DNA of 64,000 nt from Scilla litardierei. Its lineage: Eukaryota > Streptophyta > Magnoliopsida > Asparagales > Asparagaceae. The DNA lies in assembly GCA_030789695.1 (NCBI GenBank), contig CM061134.1, positions 58,907,334 through 58,971,333 on the forward strand, given 5' to 3'. The translations under genes and the position numbers were made by a program. The notes beneath the pieces were generated by a model, which saw nothing but the letters and a program-made list of their open reading frames with translations, was not told the origin of the DNA and made no database searches. This document shows, one piece after another, positions 1 to 11,195 of the stretch; position 1 is the stretch's first letter, and the number at the start of each line of letters is the position of its first letter.

Positions 1-715
1 TGATCTCAGAGTAGTCAACAGCGTGGGATGGGTCGCTGATGTACCGACGAAGCTGAGACACGTGGAAGACATTGTGAACACCTTCCAAAGATGGCGGCAA
101 GGCTAAGCGGTATGCTACCTCGCCAACTCTCTCCAGAACATCGAAGGGTCCGATGTATCTCGGGCTGAGCTTACCACGTTTCCCAAAGCGAATCACTCCG
201 CGATCCAGAGAAATCTTTAGGAAAACATGGTCTCCCGGCTGAAACTCTAGAGGTCGCCGTTTAGCATCGGCCCAATGCTTATAACGATCCTGAGCAATCC
301 GAAGCTTGTCCTTGATATCTCGAACAACGTCCACAGCTTCAACAATCAACTCTGGTCCCAATATCTCTCTATCTCCAACGTCGTCCCAGCTCAGGGGCGA
401 ACGACACTTCCTTCTGTAGAGAGCATCGAAAGGCGCCATGCCAATGCTTGCCTGATAACTGTTGTTGTTGGAGAACTCCACCAGGTGTAGATGATCCTCC
501 CACGAACCCTTGAAATCTAGCATGCAAGCTCTCAGCATGTCCTCCAGAATCTGAATGGTCCGCTCTGACTGGCCATCCATCTGCGGGTGATACGCAGTGC
601 TGAACTTCAGACTGGTATCAAGATTGGTCTGCAGACTCTTCCAGAACTGAGACGTGAACCTCGTATCGCGATCGGATACAATGCTCACAGGGACTCCATG
701 CAAATGCACGATCTC
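1..715 (-). CDS. Integrase C-terminal part (Tekay-like element)
   Basis: Translated from 715 down to 1 this is open throughout, about 238 codons. It continues the integrase core: a [15 protein letters not shown] stretch carries the second catalytic Asp, and [19 protein letters not shown] carries the catalytic Glu. Next come [13 protein letters not shown], the conserved [11 protein letters not shown] block, then [14 protein letters not shown]. In chromoviruses the last block lies just before the chromodomain, which would be beyond the window start. The reading frame joins exactly to 784-3209 if the 68 bases 716-783 are removed: Met-Glu before, Glu-Ile-Val-His after. Integrase inserts the cDNA into the host chromosome. 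Confidence 0.85.
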
Positions 716-783
716 CTACACAACAAATTCACATCACTATTGATACTAGAAAGGAAATACGAAAGGATGAGTTAGATCATTAC
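716..783 (-). other. Putative 68-bp intron inside integrase
   Basis: On the minus strand the segment begins GTAATGATC and ends TTGTTGTGTAG. It contains stops, is AT-rich beside GC-richer coding DNA, and has CTAAC near its 5' end. Removing it restores a family-like run ([14 protein letters not shown]) in one frame. Its length, 68, is not a multiple of three, so an unspliced read shifts frame. It is at the lower end of plant intron sizes. A small DNA insertion that happens to have GT..AG ends is the alternative. Confidence 0.5.
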
Positions 784-3209
784 CTCCATATATTTCCTAG
801 CCAGTATTTCCGTTGATTGTCCTACTCGGAACGGTATGAAGTGCGCAGACTTGGTCAGCCGATCGACGATGACCCAGATTGCGTCATTCTGTTTGGTGCT
901 CCGAGGTAAGCCAGTCACGAAGTCCATCGTGATGTGCTGCCATTTCCACTCTGGAATAGGCAGGGGCTGTAGTAGTCCGGCCGTGCGATGATGTTCAGCC
1001 TTCACCTGCTGACATACCAAGCATTTGGCAACACTCCGTGCCACACTTCTCTTCATCCCATGCCACCAGAAATTCCGACGAAGATCCTTGTACATCTTCG
1101 TACCTCCAGGATGAATGGAATAAGGCGAGCTGTGAGCCTCATTCATCAACTCCTCTCTGATATCTCCTGCAGGCACGCAGACCCTACTGCCATACCTCAA
1201 AGATCCATCCTCGTGAATCAGAAAATCTGTCCGGAGTCCGGCTTCGACTTGCTCTCTGATCTTCATCAACTTCGCATCACCAGCCTGAGCACTCTTGATC
1301 CGATCAACAATCGTCGACTGAATCTGCATGTTCATCAACGATGAAGTGACTCCGGGAAGAACAGCTTCAATATCCATCTCTCGCAAATCCTGCTGCAATC
1401 TCCACTCGGCTGTGAGAATCATCACCTCTGGCAGTCGGCTCAAGGCGTCCGGTACGACATTCACCTTCCCTGGATGATACTGAAGGTCGATGTCGTAATC
1501 TGCCATCAACTCCAACCATCTGCGCTGTCTCATATTCAGCTCCTTCTGAGTAAATATGTACTTCAAACTTTTGTGATCGATGAATATCTTCACTTTCTCA
1601 CTCAGTAAGAAGTGACGCCAAATCTTCAGCGCAAAAATGACAGCGGCGAGCTCCAAATCATGAGTCGGATAATTCTTCTCATGGACTTTCAGCTGTCGCG
1701 AAGCATAGGCGACTACATGGCTGTGCTGGTGCAGAACACAACCAAGTCCCTTCCCTGATGCATCATAGAAAATCTCAAAGCCTCCGCTTCTGTCCGGAAT
1801 AGCTAAGATCGGTGCAGTCGTCAGTCTCTCCTTCAAGGTGGAAAAAGCCTGCTCACAAGATTCTGACCAACTAAACTTGACATCCTTCCTCGTCAATCTC
1901 GTCATCGGCTCAGCTATCCTCGAGAAATCCTTGATAAATCTGCGGTAGTAGCCAGCCAATCTGAGGAAACTCCTGATGTCCGAAGCTGACCGCGGTGTAG
2001 GCCAATCACTGACTGCTCTGACCTTCTCCGGATCCACTGAGATGCCGGCTCCTGATACTACATGTCCAAGAAATGCAACTCTGTCCAGCCAGAATTCGCA
2101 TTTGCTATACTTGGCATATAGTCGATGATGGCGGAGCGTCTCCAATACCAATCTCAAGTGCTCTGCATGCTCTTCCTCGCTCCTCGAGTACACCAGGATG
2201 TCATCTATAAAGATCACCACGAACTTGTCGAGGAAGTCGTAAAAGATGAGGTTCATGAGATTCATGAACACAGCTGGAGCGTTGGTCACACCGAATGGCA
2301 TGACAACGAACTCATAGTGCCCGTACTTGGTCCGAAAAGCTGTCTTGGGCACGTCATCCTTCTTGACTCTGACCTGGTGGTATCCGCTCCGAAGATCCAA
2401 CTTCGAAAACACCTTCGATCCACCAAGCTGATCGAAGATATCGTCAATACGGGGTAGCGGGTACTTGTTCTTCACAGTGATCTGATTCAGCTCTCGATAG
2501 TCGATACACATCCTCCTTGAACCGTCTTTCTTCTTCACCAGCAAGACGGGTGCACCCCAGGGAGACACGCTGGGATGAATAAAACCTTTCTGTAGCAGCT
2601 CGTCCAACTGCTTCCTCAGCTCCTCTAACTCAGCAGGAGCCATGCGGTACGGTGCCTTAGAAATTGGTTGAGCTCCTAGAATCAGATCAATGCCGAACTC
2701 CAATGCTCGATCAGGCGGCAAACCGGAAATGTCCTCAGGGAAGACATCCTCGAAGTCTCGCACTACAGCTGGCTTCTCTGGCTCTGCTATCATGGCTGCG
2801 ATTGTAAATCTGAACGGCTGGGCCCGGAACTTGACAGGTCCAAGCGAACGTCCCCCGCTGATGAACTCAAACATTGGGTGGCCAGGAATTTCAAACACCA
2901 CTTTCTTCCGGTGACAGTCGATCATGGCATAGAAAGCTCCTAACCAATCAATGCCGAGGATCGCATCGAAATTGGGTAGGTCATGGACGATGAAATCTGC
3001 ATACAATTCGTGTCCACTAACCACCAACGGGCAAGGTCGACAACCAAGGGCAACCTTCACTACACCATTCCCAGTCGTGATGTTCCAACACTTGGGAAGT
3101 GTGTAGGAGGGTATCGCATGTTCGACTACGAACTTCCGTGACATGATGCACATGGAAGCTCCAGAGTCGAACAAGGTCAAGGCGGGGTGAGAAGAAACTA
3201 GGATAACAC
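784..3209 (-). CDS. Pol: protease, RT, RNase H, integrase N-terminal part
   Basis: One uninterrupted minus-strand frame of about 808 codons. Domain order: aspartic protease with FDSGAS near the start; reverse transcriptase with [27 protein letters not shown] and a FIDDILVYS active site; RNase H with [28 protein letters not shown] and PDALSR; integrase zinc finger (H-H, CLVCQQ) and the first catalytic Asp in [13 protein letters not shown]. Together these make double-stranded cDNA from the element RNA and integrate it. The 5' boundary is placed at 3209, where removal of the 87-bp segment 3210-3296 joins VIAG to VILVSS, the usual context just before the protease. The frame is well preserved, so this copy may be fairly young. 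Confidence 0.9.
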
Positions 3210-3296
3210 CTAAGGGGTAACAAGCAACTATATCAAACAAGGAAACTAATTAATCCAACATAAATGCATAAAAGGAAAGACTAGGTCAAGGGTTAC
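3210..3296 (-). other. Putative 87-bp intron between gag and protease
   Basis: On the minus strand it begins GTAACCCTTGACC and ends ACCCCTTAG. It is T-rich, contains in-frame stops, and has GGATTAATTAG in its 3' half as a possible branch region. Without it the exon ends GTG ATC GCA G and the next starts GT GTT ATC CTA, giving VIAGVILVSS, which matches the usual gag-protease linker. Splicing here could set the Gag to Gag-Pol ratio; that is inference. Retained random insertion is the alternative. Confidence 0.5.
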
Positions 3297-4446
3297 CTGC
3301 GATCACGTCGTCATCAGCTTCAGCCTCAACGGCTGTCATGGTGTAAGCTCGACGCACCGGGGGTTTGGCCTGCTGAAAGGCTCGCTCCTGCGGTACCAGA
3401 GGTGGTCCTCGCTATCCAGGTGCAGGCACTGGTCTCTGAGCGGGTCCAGGTGCAGGTGCTATCCGCTGAACATGTCCAGGTGCTCCAGCAGTCATAGGTC
3501 GAGAACCTCGGGGGCAGTCCCTCGCAACATGAGCAGACGATCCACAAACCAAACACTGATTCAGCATCTTCCTGCAGTCCTTCTTCACATGGCCAAGCTT
3601 GCCGCAGAAGTGGCAAGTCAGCTCAGCTCGGTTGAAAACAGGTGCAGCTGGCCTCTTGAACTGGGTGGTCTGGACTGGACGTACACCAGGCCTAGGTGCA
3701 CTCCTCTACATCTCCATCGGGCGCTTTCCCGCCTATCGTGCCTTCTTCAAATTGGCGACGTGCTCCTGATTCTTCGCAGCCACCAGAACATCCTCATGAG
3801 TAGAAAAAGTATTCCTGGACAGCACACTCTGAATGTCCAGGTCCAAGCCCTGCAGGAAACGGTGTGCACAGTCCTCAGGTTCCTTCACCATGGCAGGGGC
3901 ATAGCGGCTCAGCATAGTGAACTCCGCCTCGTACTCGTCAACGGTCATAGTACACTGCTCCAGGTTGATGAAGCGACTCTCCATCATCCGCTTCGCCGAC
4001 TTCGAAAAATACTGGGCGTCAAATCTCTTGCTGAAAGTATCCCATGAAATCGTCTTGGTCAGCCTAGCCTCCTCCCCAGTCCACCAACTACGAGCATTAT
4101 CAGTCAACTGCTTCCTCGCAAGATCCACCCATTCATCTTTATGGATTTGGGCAAGGCCCAAATCATCCTCAGTGCTCTGATGCCACTCTTCGGCCGCTAG
4201 CGGGCCCTCTCGTCCGGAGAAACTCTTCGGATGCATCTCTCTGAACTGCTTGGCTCCAGGAGCTGGTGCAGCTGAAGCAGCTGGTGAAGCCTGGCGTCCC
4301 TGCTGGACTAGATGATGCTGAACCTCCAGCATATCTCTCATAACACCAAGCATCTGGAGGATGTCGTCCTCTCCGCCTCCGACAGCTCCGGCTCCGTTTC
4401 CGACTCCGGCTCCGGCTCCGTGTCGGGTGATGCGTCTTCCGGACAT
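3297..4446 (-). pseudogene. Gag with two CCHC zinc knuckles, three in-frame stops
   Basis: Gag is the capsid/nucleocapsid precursor that packages element RNA. The start is the ATG at 4446 (MSGRRITRHGAGAG), 133 bases inside the leader. The capsid-like block includes REMHPKSFSGREGP, WHQSTEDDL and ARSWWTGEE. The nucleocapsid has two CCHC knuckles: CHFCGKLGHVKKDC (3574-3615) and CLVCGSSAHVARDC (3514-3555). Three TAG stops, at 3733, 3706 and 3412, lie in the same frame. At least one fits CAG to TAG, the product expected from deamination of a methylated CHG cytosine. Apart from these the frame is continuous into pol after removal of 3210-3296. Confidence 0.8.
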
Positions 4447-4553
4447 CCTGCAAAAGAGAAAGAAAGCCCGAGTTAATCCCGTGTATACGATTATTCTAGA
4501 TGTTTGGCTAATGATAAATGTTCTCATTATTTTGAATTTCGCAGTTGCAAGAT

Positions 4554-4572
4554 GACCTGCATGGGCCACCAC
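4554..4572 (-). promoter_or_regulatory. Candidate primer-binding/leader motif of Tekay-like element
   Basis: Just inside the 5' LTR the minus strand reads GGTTTTAGTGGTGGCCCATGCAGG. TGGTGGCCCATGCAGG recurs at the same distance from the LTR in the LARD (29968-29983). Starting with TGG it could pair with a tRNA 3' CCA end about eight bases from the LTR, but I could not match it to a known plant tRNA. It is not the usual initiator-Met site. Confidence 0.4.
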
Positions 4573-4579
4573 TAAAACC

Positions 4580-7251
4580 TGTAACGCCCCGCTTCCCAAA
4601 AGACACTGGAAGCGAGAGCGTTACGCGGTCCGCTTGAACTGGAGCGACGAAGCTCGAGTTCAATAAGCGTCTGTGATTAAAAACACAGATGAGGTCCTTG
4701 CAACTACCATTCAGAATAATAATAAACACATCCAGAAAAGATAAAGCCACATCCAAAATAATGTCCGTACACAGAGTTTAACAATGCCACAGCTGGGCTA
4801 AAAGTAGCAACAAGGAAAGTGACGTACTCGAAAGTAACTACAACGAAAAAAGGAACTAAGAAAGCAGTAAAGGCGTCGAGGTCCACTAGTCCTCTGCTGG
4901 GAGAGGCACTACGTCAGGTGCGAACTCCTGACTCTCCAACTCAGGCGTCTCGTACTGGTCCTCCTGGTACTCAAGCTCTGAACCTGACATACATCCACAA
5001 ACATGAATGTATGTCAGCTAGGGGTCTGCAAGAAAGAGTTAGCATCCCGAGGCGAAGTATATAACAAGTATATGAATTTTAGAAGCATTTAATATTTCGA
5101 AATGAAACGACTGCAGCAATTTAACGATTAACAATTTCGGAGCAGAAAGAAACAATCCTAGCATGCAGTTCTAGTCGATGGCAAGTTTAAAGTTAAATTC
5201 TCAGAGTTGTTAGCATTTCAATGTTCACGATGACCAAGTTAGCATTACAATGACCATGTCAAGAATTCACATCTAATCTAGGGTTCTCGCCTTTAGGTCA
5301 TGATGAGAAGGTCGTTCCTCTCACGGGGGCTTACCGTGATTGACATTAACCCACCGCGTCGGGTGGTGCTCTTGAGGAGAGTACCTTTCATACGCCCAGT
5401 GGCCGCTCAACCCTAACCCCACCCAAAAGTTTTGCCGGAACACGAGCCGGCCTAGTCGACTCACACGACATCACGATATCACGATACCGCCTTCGAGGCG
5501 CACGATTTCACGATGTCCATATTGTTAATCATGTCAAGACTCACTGAATTTCATTGTTATCAAAATTTGTGTTTTATGGTGACAGTTCTGCAAAGCGGAA
5601 GCGGGTCGAACGACCGGTTCCGTAATTTCCAATAATGACGATTTCGTCCTTTTCATTCAATTTGCTACAGAAACAATTTCTTTCTCTAGTTGTTTAAATT
5701 GGGGATATATCGTATGATATACCGTTAGATCCCAATTTTCGTCCTAATCATTATGGTGTCACTTTCCTACGTTATTTCACGTCACAATTTCAGGTTATTC
5801 AGCAGTACATGAAGGCGGCGTAAACGTGCCGAAACTTCTAAAAATCATAACAAATTATATACTTGCCTGTTTTTGGCGTTCTTGGTGTCGTTGGATTCGT
5901 CTCGACGAATAGTATGATGTGGGAGGTTCGGTTCGCTGTTTTGGCAGAGCAAAAAATCAGAAATAGCGTTTTTCAGTTCAGGTCAGATTCGTAAAAGCTC
6001 CTACGACGTCTAATCAACGTGTTTTATTAGGTTTCTCTACTTTACGGTGGGGGTTATGAGTTTTAGGGGGTAGATCTACCAACCTGGAGTGAAGCGAGGG
6101 ATCGGTTGACGTCCACGAGCAACGACGACGCGTACGGTGCTGGAACTTCGACGTCTACCCTCCGAACTTGTAGCAGCAGCGTGTAGGCGACGGACAGCGA
6201 CTGTCAGCGAGCTCCGGGGGCTGTCGGCGTCAGATCTGAGCAGTTGGATGAAAGCGCGGGCTGTTTTGCTGCCGTGAGTGTTGCGAAGATGGGGTAGGAG
6301 ATGAAGTCACTGTGGGGGCTGTTTTGTGTGAAGATGATGGCATGGGGATGGTAGTTCTCGGCCTGGGGGGTGGGTTGCTGGCCGTGGGAGGCTCTCTGGC
6401 CATGGAGAAGATGGTGTGGGTGAGGAGATCTCGGAGAAGGAGGAGAAGCTCGGGCAGGGGTTTGGGTTGCGGCTGTGGAGAGGGGAAGTAGGGGAGAGAA
6501 GGTAGGAGGAGAAACTCGGGTTGGTTGTGTGGGGAAGGAGATGAGGTCGTGGGAGCTCGGCCTGTCGGGGGTTCTTGCGTGAATGGGGAGGGAGAAAAGT
6601 AGGGCTCGGTGGCTGAGAACTAGGTTAGGGTTTGGCTGCTAGGTGATATATGGTAGGGTTCTTATAGCCTAGGTTTCTATCAGTAACTTAGGGTTTTAAA
6701 AAAATGATAAGAGATAGGCTGCGGCTGTGCGTGACTTATAGCCTAGGGTTATAAAAAAAAGAAGAAGAGCCTAGGTCCAAAAAGAGGAGTAGGCTGGTTC
6801 GGTTGCTGTAGGAGTTAAACTTAGGTCTAGGTTATCATTACAATAGGCCTGGGCTAATATTCATGTGGAAAAAAAAGAAACCTGGTACCTGTTGCGTGAG
6901 CTAAATTATAAGAGTTTGCCTAGGGTTAAAATGAAGTAGATGTAGGCTGAGTGTGTACATGCATGCGTGAGCTTATATAACTTAGGTTCCTATGTTTTTA
7001 AAAGAATGTTGGAAATCATTTAAATAGGAGATACAAAAGATAATAGTAATAATAATAACAACAACAACAATAATAATAATAATAATAAACATAATAATCA
7101 ATTAACTAAGTCCCAACAAAATAATAATAGAAATAATTAATCATGATAAGTTGGCACATGTACCGGAACAGATACGCTTAATTACGGACACGGGCAAGAC
7201 AAATCAGCAGAGAAATACAGATAATAACACCGATAAGAACCGGTCGTTACA
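4580..7251 (-). repeat. 5' LTR of Tekay-like element (2672 bp)
   Basis: Bounded by TG and CA: plus-strand start TGTAACGCCCCGCTTCCC, end CCGGTCGTTACA. Inside, reading the minus strand, are a CT-rich leader-like stretch (about 6620-6380), a block with GACGAA and GGCAAGT (about 5861-5912) shared with the LARD LTR, and AT-rich DNA. No credible coding frame was seen. The partner LTR lies outside the window. Confidence 0.8.
7041..7088. repeat. AAT/AAC microsatellite
   Basis: Imperfect (AAT)n interrupted by (AAC)n inside the Tekay-like LTR. No other function visible. Confidence 0.9.
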
Positions 7252-7866
7252 CATGTACAGTAGAAGCTCAACTAGTCGGTCCAAGAAGAAACACTGACCG
7301 ACTAGTTCACAAACTAGTCGGTCGGTGAACCTTCTTTGACCTACTAACTGTAAACAGTAAGTGAGCTAGAATTGAAGGAGGCAAACTAGTCGGTCCAAGA
7401 AGCTTTGTCGACCTACTAGATCACCATCTAGTCGGCTGGTTCTTCTTCTTGAACCAACTAACATGCACAAGAAGTCGCGAAACGAAGCGCGATGCTTCGG
7501 GAAAGTTCGTATGGACTTCTACTAAGATCCTAGCTCTAAGATAGGAGCGTTATGAAGATTAAAACGTAAGACCTACTCAAGGCTTAACATTCTACGGAAC
7601 GAAGCTAAAAGACATTAAATAAAACTTGACGAACCGTCTTCGAAAGCTTCGATCCGAATCTTCATGACTTCTAAAATGGTCCAGAAGCTTCAACGAAGCT
7701 TTAGGCATACGATCACGTGCTTTGAGAAGTCTCGAGACGTCGCTTTGGATGTTCATTTGAATTTGGCGACGATCTCCATAACTGCATTCACAAAGAGTTA
7801 GTTCACGATATGTTTATGTTTGTTCATCATCCAAAACCAAAGTCCAATATCCAACAGTTGGTTATA
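7252..7866. other. Unassigned repeat DNA with ACTAGTCGGTC motifs
   Basis: No coding frame. The first 200 bases hold several copies of ACTAGTCGGTCC and its inverted form (CCGACTAGTT, CTAGTCGGCTGG). They resemble in style the palindrome arrays of the Athila LTRs nearby, so this is probably part of another LTR or the 3' region of an Athila-like element cut by the Tekay-like insertion. Several GAAGC/GCTTC repeats follow. Confidence 0.4.
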
Positions 7867-7875
7867 TGGTTGCTA

Positions 7876-9090
7876 TTATGGCGGGGGCTGCTGATTTCTC
7901 GGGGGTACTGTTGAAACATCTGCTTGGGTTATTGTTGCTGCTGGTACAACTACTGCTGCTACCGAGGTGACTGATACAATTGCTGCTGAGGTTGCTGGGG
8001 CTGCTGGTATGGTGCCATGTAGCTCAGGTTCGGATGGTTCTGGTTTTTTGGGAGAATACGTCAGATTCGAGCTTGTCCTCGGTGGATAGGGTGCATTACC
8101 CATCGGGTTATAGAAAAGATCAATCGCCTGATCCACCGTTGGTGAGATATCACCATCATCAAAGTCTCCCAAGACTTCAGATTCTACTACTGCCACTTGC
8201 TAGGTGTTGGCACCACCAGCTCATACCATGAATGTCGAGATCCGGGTAGATAGCAAATCAAATTTGCTAGACAGCTTGTCAACCTCTTCTACTTGGTGCA
8301 TTCCTCCAGATCTTGGCGTGGCACGTTCATCGCGCCACCTTTTATTATTAGATGCCATGTTCTCCAGAATGTTACAGGCATCGTCTTCATTCCTTGATAT
8401 GAAGGACCCTCCAGCCGCGACATCCATTGAGGACTTCAGATCATCCCTCAATCCATTGTAGAACAAATTGATGATCTGCCATTTGGGAAGCTCATGGTGA
8501 GGACATTTTCATTGCATCTCTTTATACCTCATCCATACCTCATGCAAGGATTCGTGGCTGGCTTGGGAGAAGGAGGAGATCTCGCTCCTCAGCTTCATCG
8601 TCTTTCCCGGGGGAAAGAACTTGTTCAGGAAAGCATTGGATAACTTCTCCCAAGTTGTGAAAGTATTGGGGTCCTTCCCCTTCAACCATTATTTGGGCTT
8701 GTCCCGCAGAGAGAATGGGAACAATCTGAGCCGGATGGCTTCAGTTAATACACCGTTTATTCTGAAGGTGTTGCACTTCTCCAGAAATGAGTCCAGGTGC
8801 TCGATTGGGCTCTCCATAGGTGCTCCTGAAAATTGGTCATGTTGGATCCATGTCACCAATAACGGCTTCAGCTCGAAACTTTCAGTCGAAATGGCCGGAG
8901 GCTGGATGCTGGATGTGGACCCGATGGACGGCATCGAGAACTCAAGCAATGACTTCTGAGGAGGGGTATTTTCACCCATGGTGGCAGCCTCGCCCATTCT
9001 TTTTCTCTCGGCGTTCAGATACCTCACGGTGACGTTTATCTCTGGATCTAGAGGAATCAAGTCGTCAAGACTTCTTGTATTCCTGTGCAT
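7876..9090 (-). pseudogene. Athila-type Gag, broken (element E)
   Basis: The N-terminal frame (9090-8689) has PPAISTESFELKP and SPIEHLDSFLEKCNTF, then LRLFPFSLRDKPK. The same frame resumes after a stop with a retrotransposon gag core: WEKLSNAFLNKFFPPGKT, SQASHESLHEVWMRYKE, LFYNGLRDDLKSSMD. It continues to a linker region ending at 7876, which is rich in Pro and Ala. I see at least four stops (near 8687, 8512, 8220 and 8202). This is the capsid-type protein of Athila elements; no zinc knuckle is evident, as is common in that lineage. Non-functional as it stands. Confidence 0.75.
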
Positions 9091-9263
9091 GAAAAATCAA
9101 GAAACACCCGTGAAGCACGTATGGTATAACAACAGAATAAAACATGAAATAAAGAGTAGAAAATAAAAAGTAAAAAATGTACAATACGAAAATTATCGCA
9201 TGGTGATGATGTGAACTAGTCTCTAAGGTTCACAGGGTCTTAAAAGAAACAAGCACGTTGCCT

Positions 9264-9281
9264 CACCGGCAACAACGTCAT
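9264..9281 (-). promoter_or_regulatory. Degenerate tRNA-Asp primer-binding site (element E)
   Basis: Minus strand TGACGTTGTTGCCGGTGA, against TGGCGCCGTTGCCGGGGA in elements A and B. It lies seven bases inside the LTR, as in A and B. Confidence 0.6.
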
Positions 9282-9288
9282 AAAGCTT

Positions 9289-11032
9289 GACGTCCCCAAG
9301 ATTTAGCACTATATGCAGTAGGATCGGGGATACCTGATTTAAATATTTGTAACCGCACGCGCAGGGTGTTGTAGTATGGCTTGGGGGTCGAACTCAGGGA
9401 GGCGTGTGTTGTGCTTGTTGTCAGGAAGGAACCGGTTCACCCGGTGGGTGAGCTAGCCCTAACAATCGGTTGGTTGTCACGAGAAAGAAATACGAAGGAT
9501 GTAAGATATAAAAGGGAACCTAGGACTTTGGTTTCCACCCTATAATGAGCTCTCTCTATTACAACTGACGGATAGGAACACGATCGGATTCTAGGGTTTA
9601 GTGGTGAGACGTTGCCTCTAATAGTGATACCTAGCGTCCCATGGGCCCGATATTTCGGTCGATGCCCAGGATGATACGCTAGGTCTGCCCGAGTTCGGTC
9701 GGTGGGCATTCTCATGTCCATTAACACCGACTGACTCCGGGAGCACTAAGCTCGCAAAGATTACTCCCAACATTTCATCCTGCTGTTCCCACGCGTTAGG
9801 ATTCAATGTCTATGTTAGGGGTATGAGATGTGGCTAAGGGATCAAACGCCGATTTTATTTCCCATTAGCCCGACGATCAGAGGCGGTCTTTCTCCCACCA
9901 ATAACAATAAAACGCCCCGCGTAACCATCTAAATTCCTAGATCCTATCGGAATCCTTATCCTATAGTCGTTCTAGGGAGAACCCACAAAGGGGTTTCCGC
10001 CAATGCCCTAGATTGGGGAACTACTCATGATTCATAGCAAAAATATCAACACAACAAAATTAAGCTATTGGAATCAAGATCAAGTAATAGAAATACAGAG
10101 CAAATAGTATTAAGATCGTAATATTAAAGTTTCAGAACAATCAGAAAACTTACAAGACAGAATAAATTCGGAGCCGTCAAAAATCCCAAAAAGACTGAAA
10201 AATAACTGGGGATCCGTTCTGGGAAAAACCTAGGTCTATATATAGAAAACATGACCACCTGATCGGTTGAAGCATTAACCGATCGGGTGAACCGATAGTC
10301 GACTTGGCCTTCAACATTTGAGATACATCAACCGGTCGCTGAGTCGATCGGTTGATGTCACCGGGTCGTGAGTTGGAAGAGTTCGGCTACAGATGAACCG
10401 ATCGGGTGAGATATCACCCGATCGGTTGGAATTCAGCTCCAAAAGACAGAGAGCTCTGTCGTTTTCACTCGATCACTGAACCGATCTGGTGAGATTCTCT
10501 TCGCTGCTGCTCCTGTCCGGATCAGATATGTGTGCACGAACCGATCGGGTGGCTCTGTCCACCCGATCGGTTGAGGGCTGATATATGGAATTCTTCGACG
10601 TTTGGCCCTCGAGATTGCGCGTGACGCCTCTCGTTGCTCCGGGGACTCATGATATCTGTTTTATATGTCCCAAGCACTGCCATTCTCCTGCATTGGCACA
10701 AAAATACAAAGAAGTGAAAGAAAACTAAAAATCACAAGAGAGTGGATACGAAACACCGGAAAACAACGGAAAATCACTAAGAAGACGTGCGTGAATATAT
10801 AAAATATAAACGCACGTCACTTTGCCTATGATGCCCCAGACGTGCTGGATGTGTTCGCATCCCAAATCAGCTCCAAATCGCTCCAAAATCCCCGCAAGTA
10901 TAAAAAGCTATACGGAACTCGGATATAGCGTTAGAAGCACGTATATGTATGAAAATAAGGGATTTGGATGCAAATATGACATGGAATGAGATGAAATGAT
11001 GCTATAAAAATATGGAAAATACAGATATATCA
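9289..11032 (-). repeat. 5' LTR of element E (1744 bp)
   Basis: Plus-strand start TGACGTCCCC, end ACAGATATATCA. On the minus strand the start region aligns with the LTR starts of A and D: a CATATTTT block, a CATCCAAATCC block and a GAGTTCCGTA block. Positions 10255-10580 hold an array of ACCGATCGGGT/TTGG palindromes. The partner LTR was not found. Confidence 0.7.
10255..10580. repeat. ACCGATCGG palindrome array in LTR of element E
   Basis: About nine copies of a motif built on ACCGATCGGT or CCGATCGG, in direct or inverted form (for example GATCGGTTGA, AACCGATCGGGTG, ACCCGATCGGTT), spaced 15-60 bases. It occupies the same LTR zone as the CTCGGCCGAG arrays in other families here. Confidence 0.8.
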
Positions 11033-11195
11033 ATGGCGATCCAAGATATTGGCACCAAACCCATCTCGATTTGGATCTTTTGATTGTTGGGACTTAGCTT
11101 AGGGAAGGGATTTTACCACGATTAGTTCAAGGAATTGACAACCCTTGAACTCTTAAATTGACAACTTTTGGTGGTCGATGAACCTACCCTAGGAT
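11033..11195. other. Short flanking DNA between elements E and C
   Basis: 163 bases with no recognised feature. With 21343-21371 it forms the DNA into which element C inserted, beside the LTR of element D. Confidence 0.5.

Larger units (their letters stand above)
1..7251 (-). mobile_element. Tekay-like Ty3/gypsy chromovirus, 3' end outside window
   Basis: On the minus strand the order is LTR (4580-7251), leader, gag with two zinc knuckles, protease, reverse transcriptase, RNase H, integrase. That order, with integrase last, defines Ty3/gypsy. The RT and integrase resemble plant chromoviruses of the Tekay/Del type. The integrase C-terminus reaches position 1, so any chromodomain and the 3' LTR lie outside. 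The five bases after the LTR, CATGT (7252-7256), are the expected target duplication but the partner copy is not visible. Gag has three in-frame stops, whereas pol is open except for two GT..AG interruptions. Lineage assignment is by recognition, without a tree. Confidence 0.85.
7867..11032 (-). mobile_element. Athila-type element E, 5' part only
   Basis: Reading the minus strand: LTR (11032 to 9289), degenerate tRNA-Asp primer site, leader, then a broken Athila gag ending near 7876. Nothing of protease or pol follows before the unassigned DNA at 7866, so the element is truncated. Its LTR start, TGATATATCTG, is a diverged version of the TGATGTGTCC start of elements A and D. Confidence 0.75.

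Noticed and set aside
772..783. Stop at the end of the long pol frame taken as the true C-terminus
   Set aside because: Family integrase continues in the same order from 715; the stop lies inside the 68-bp GT..AG segment.
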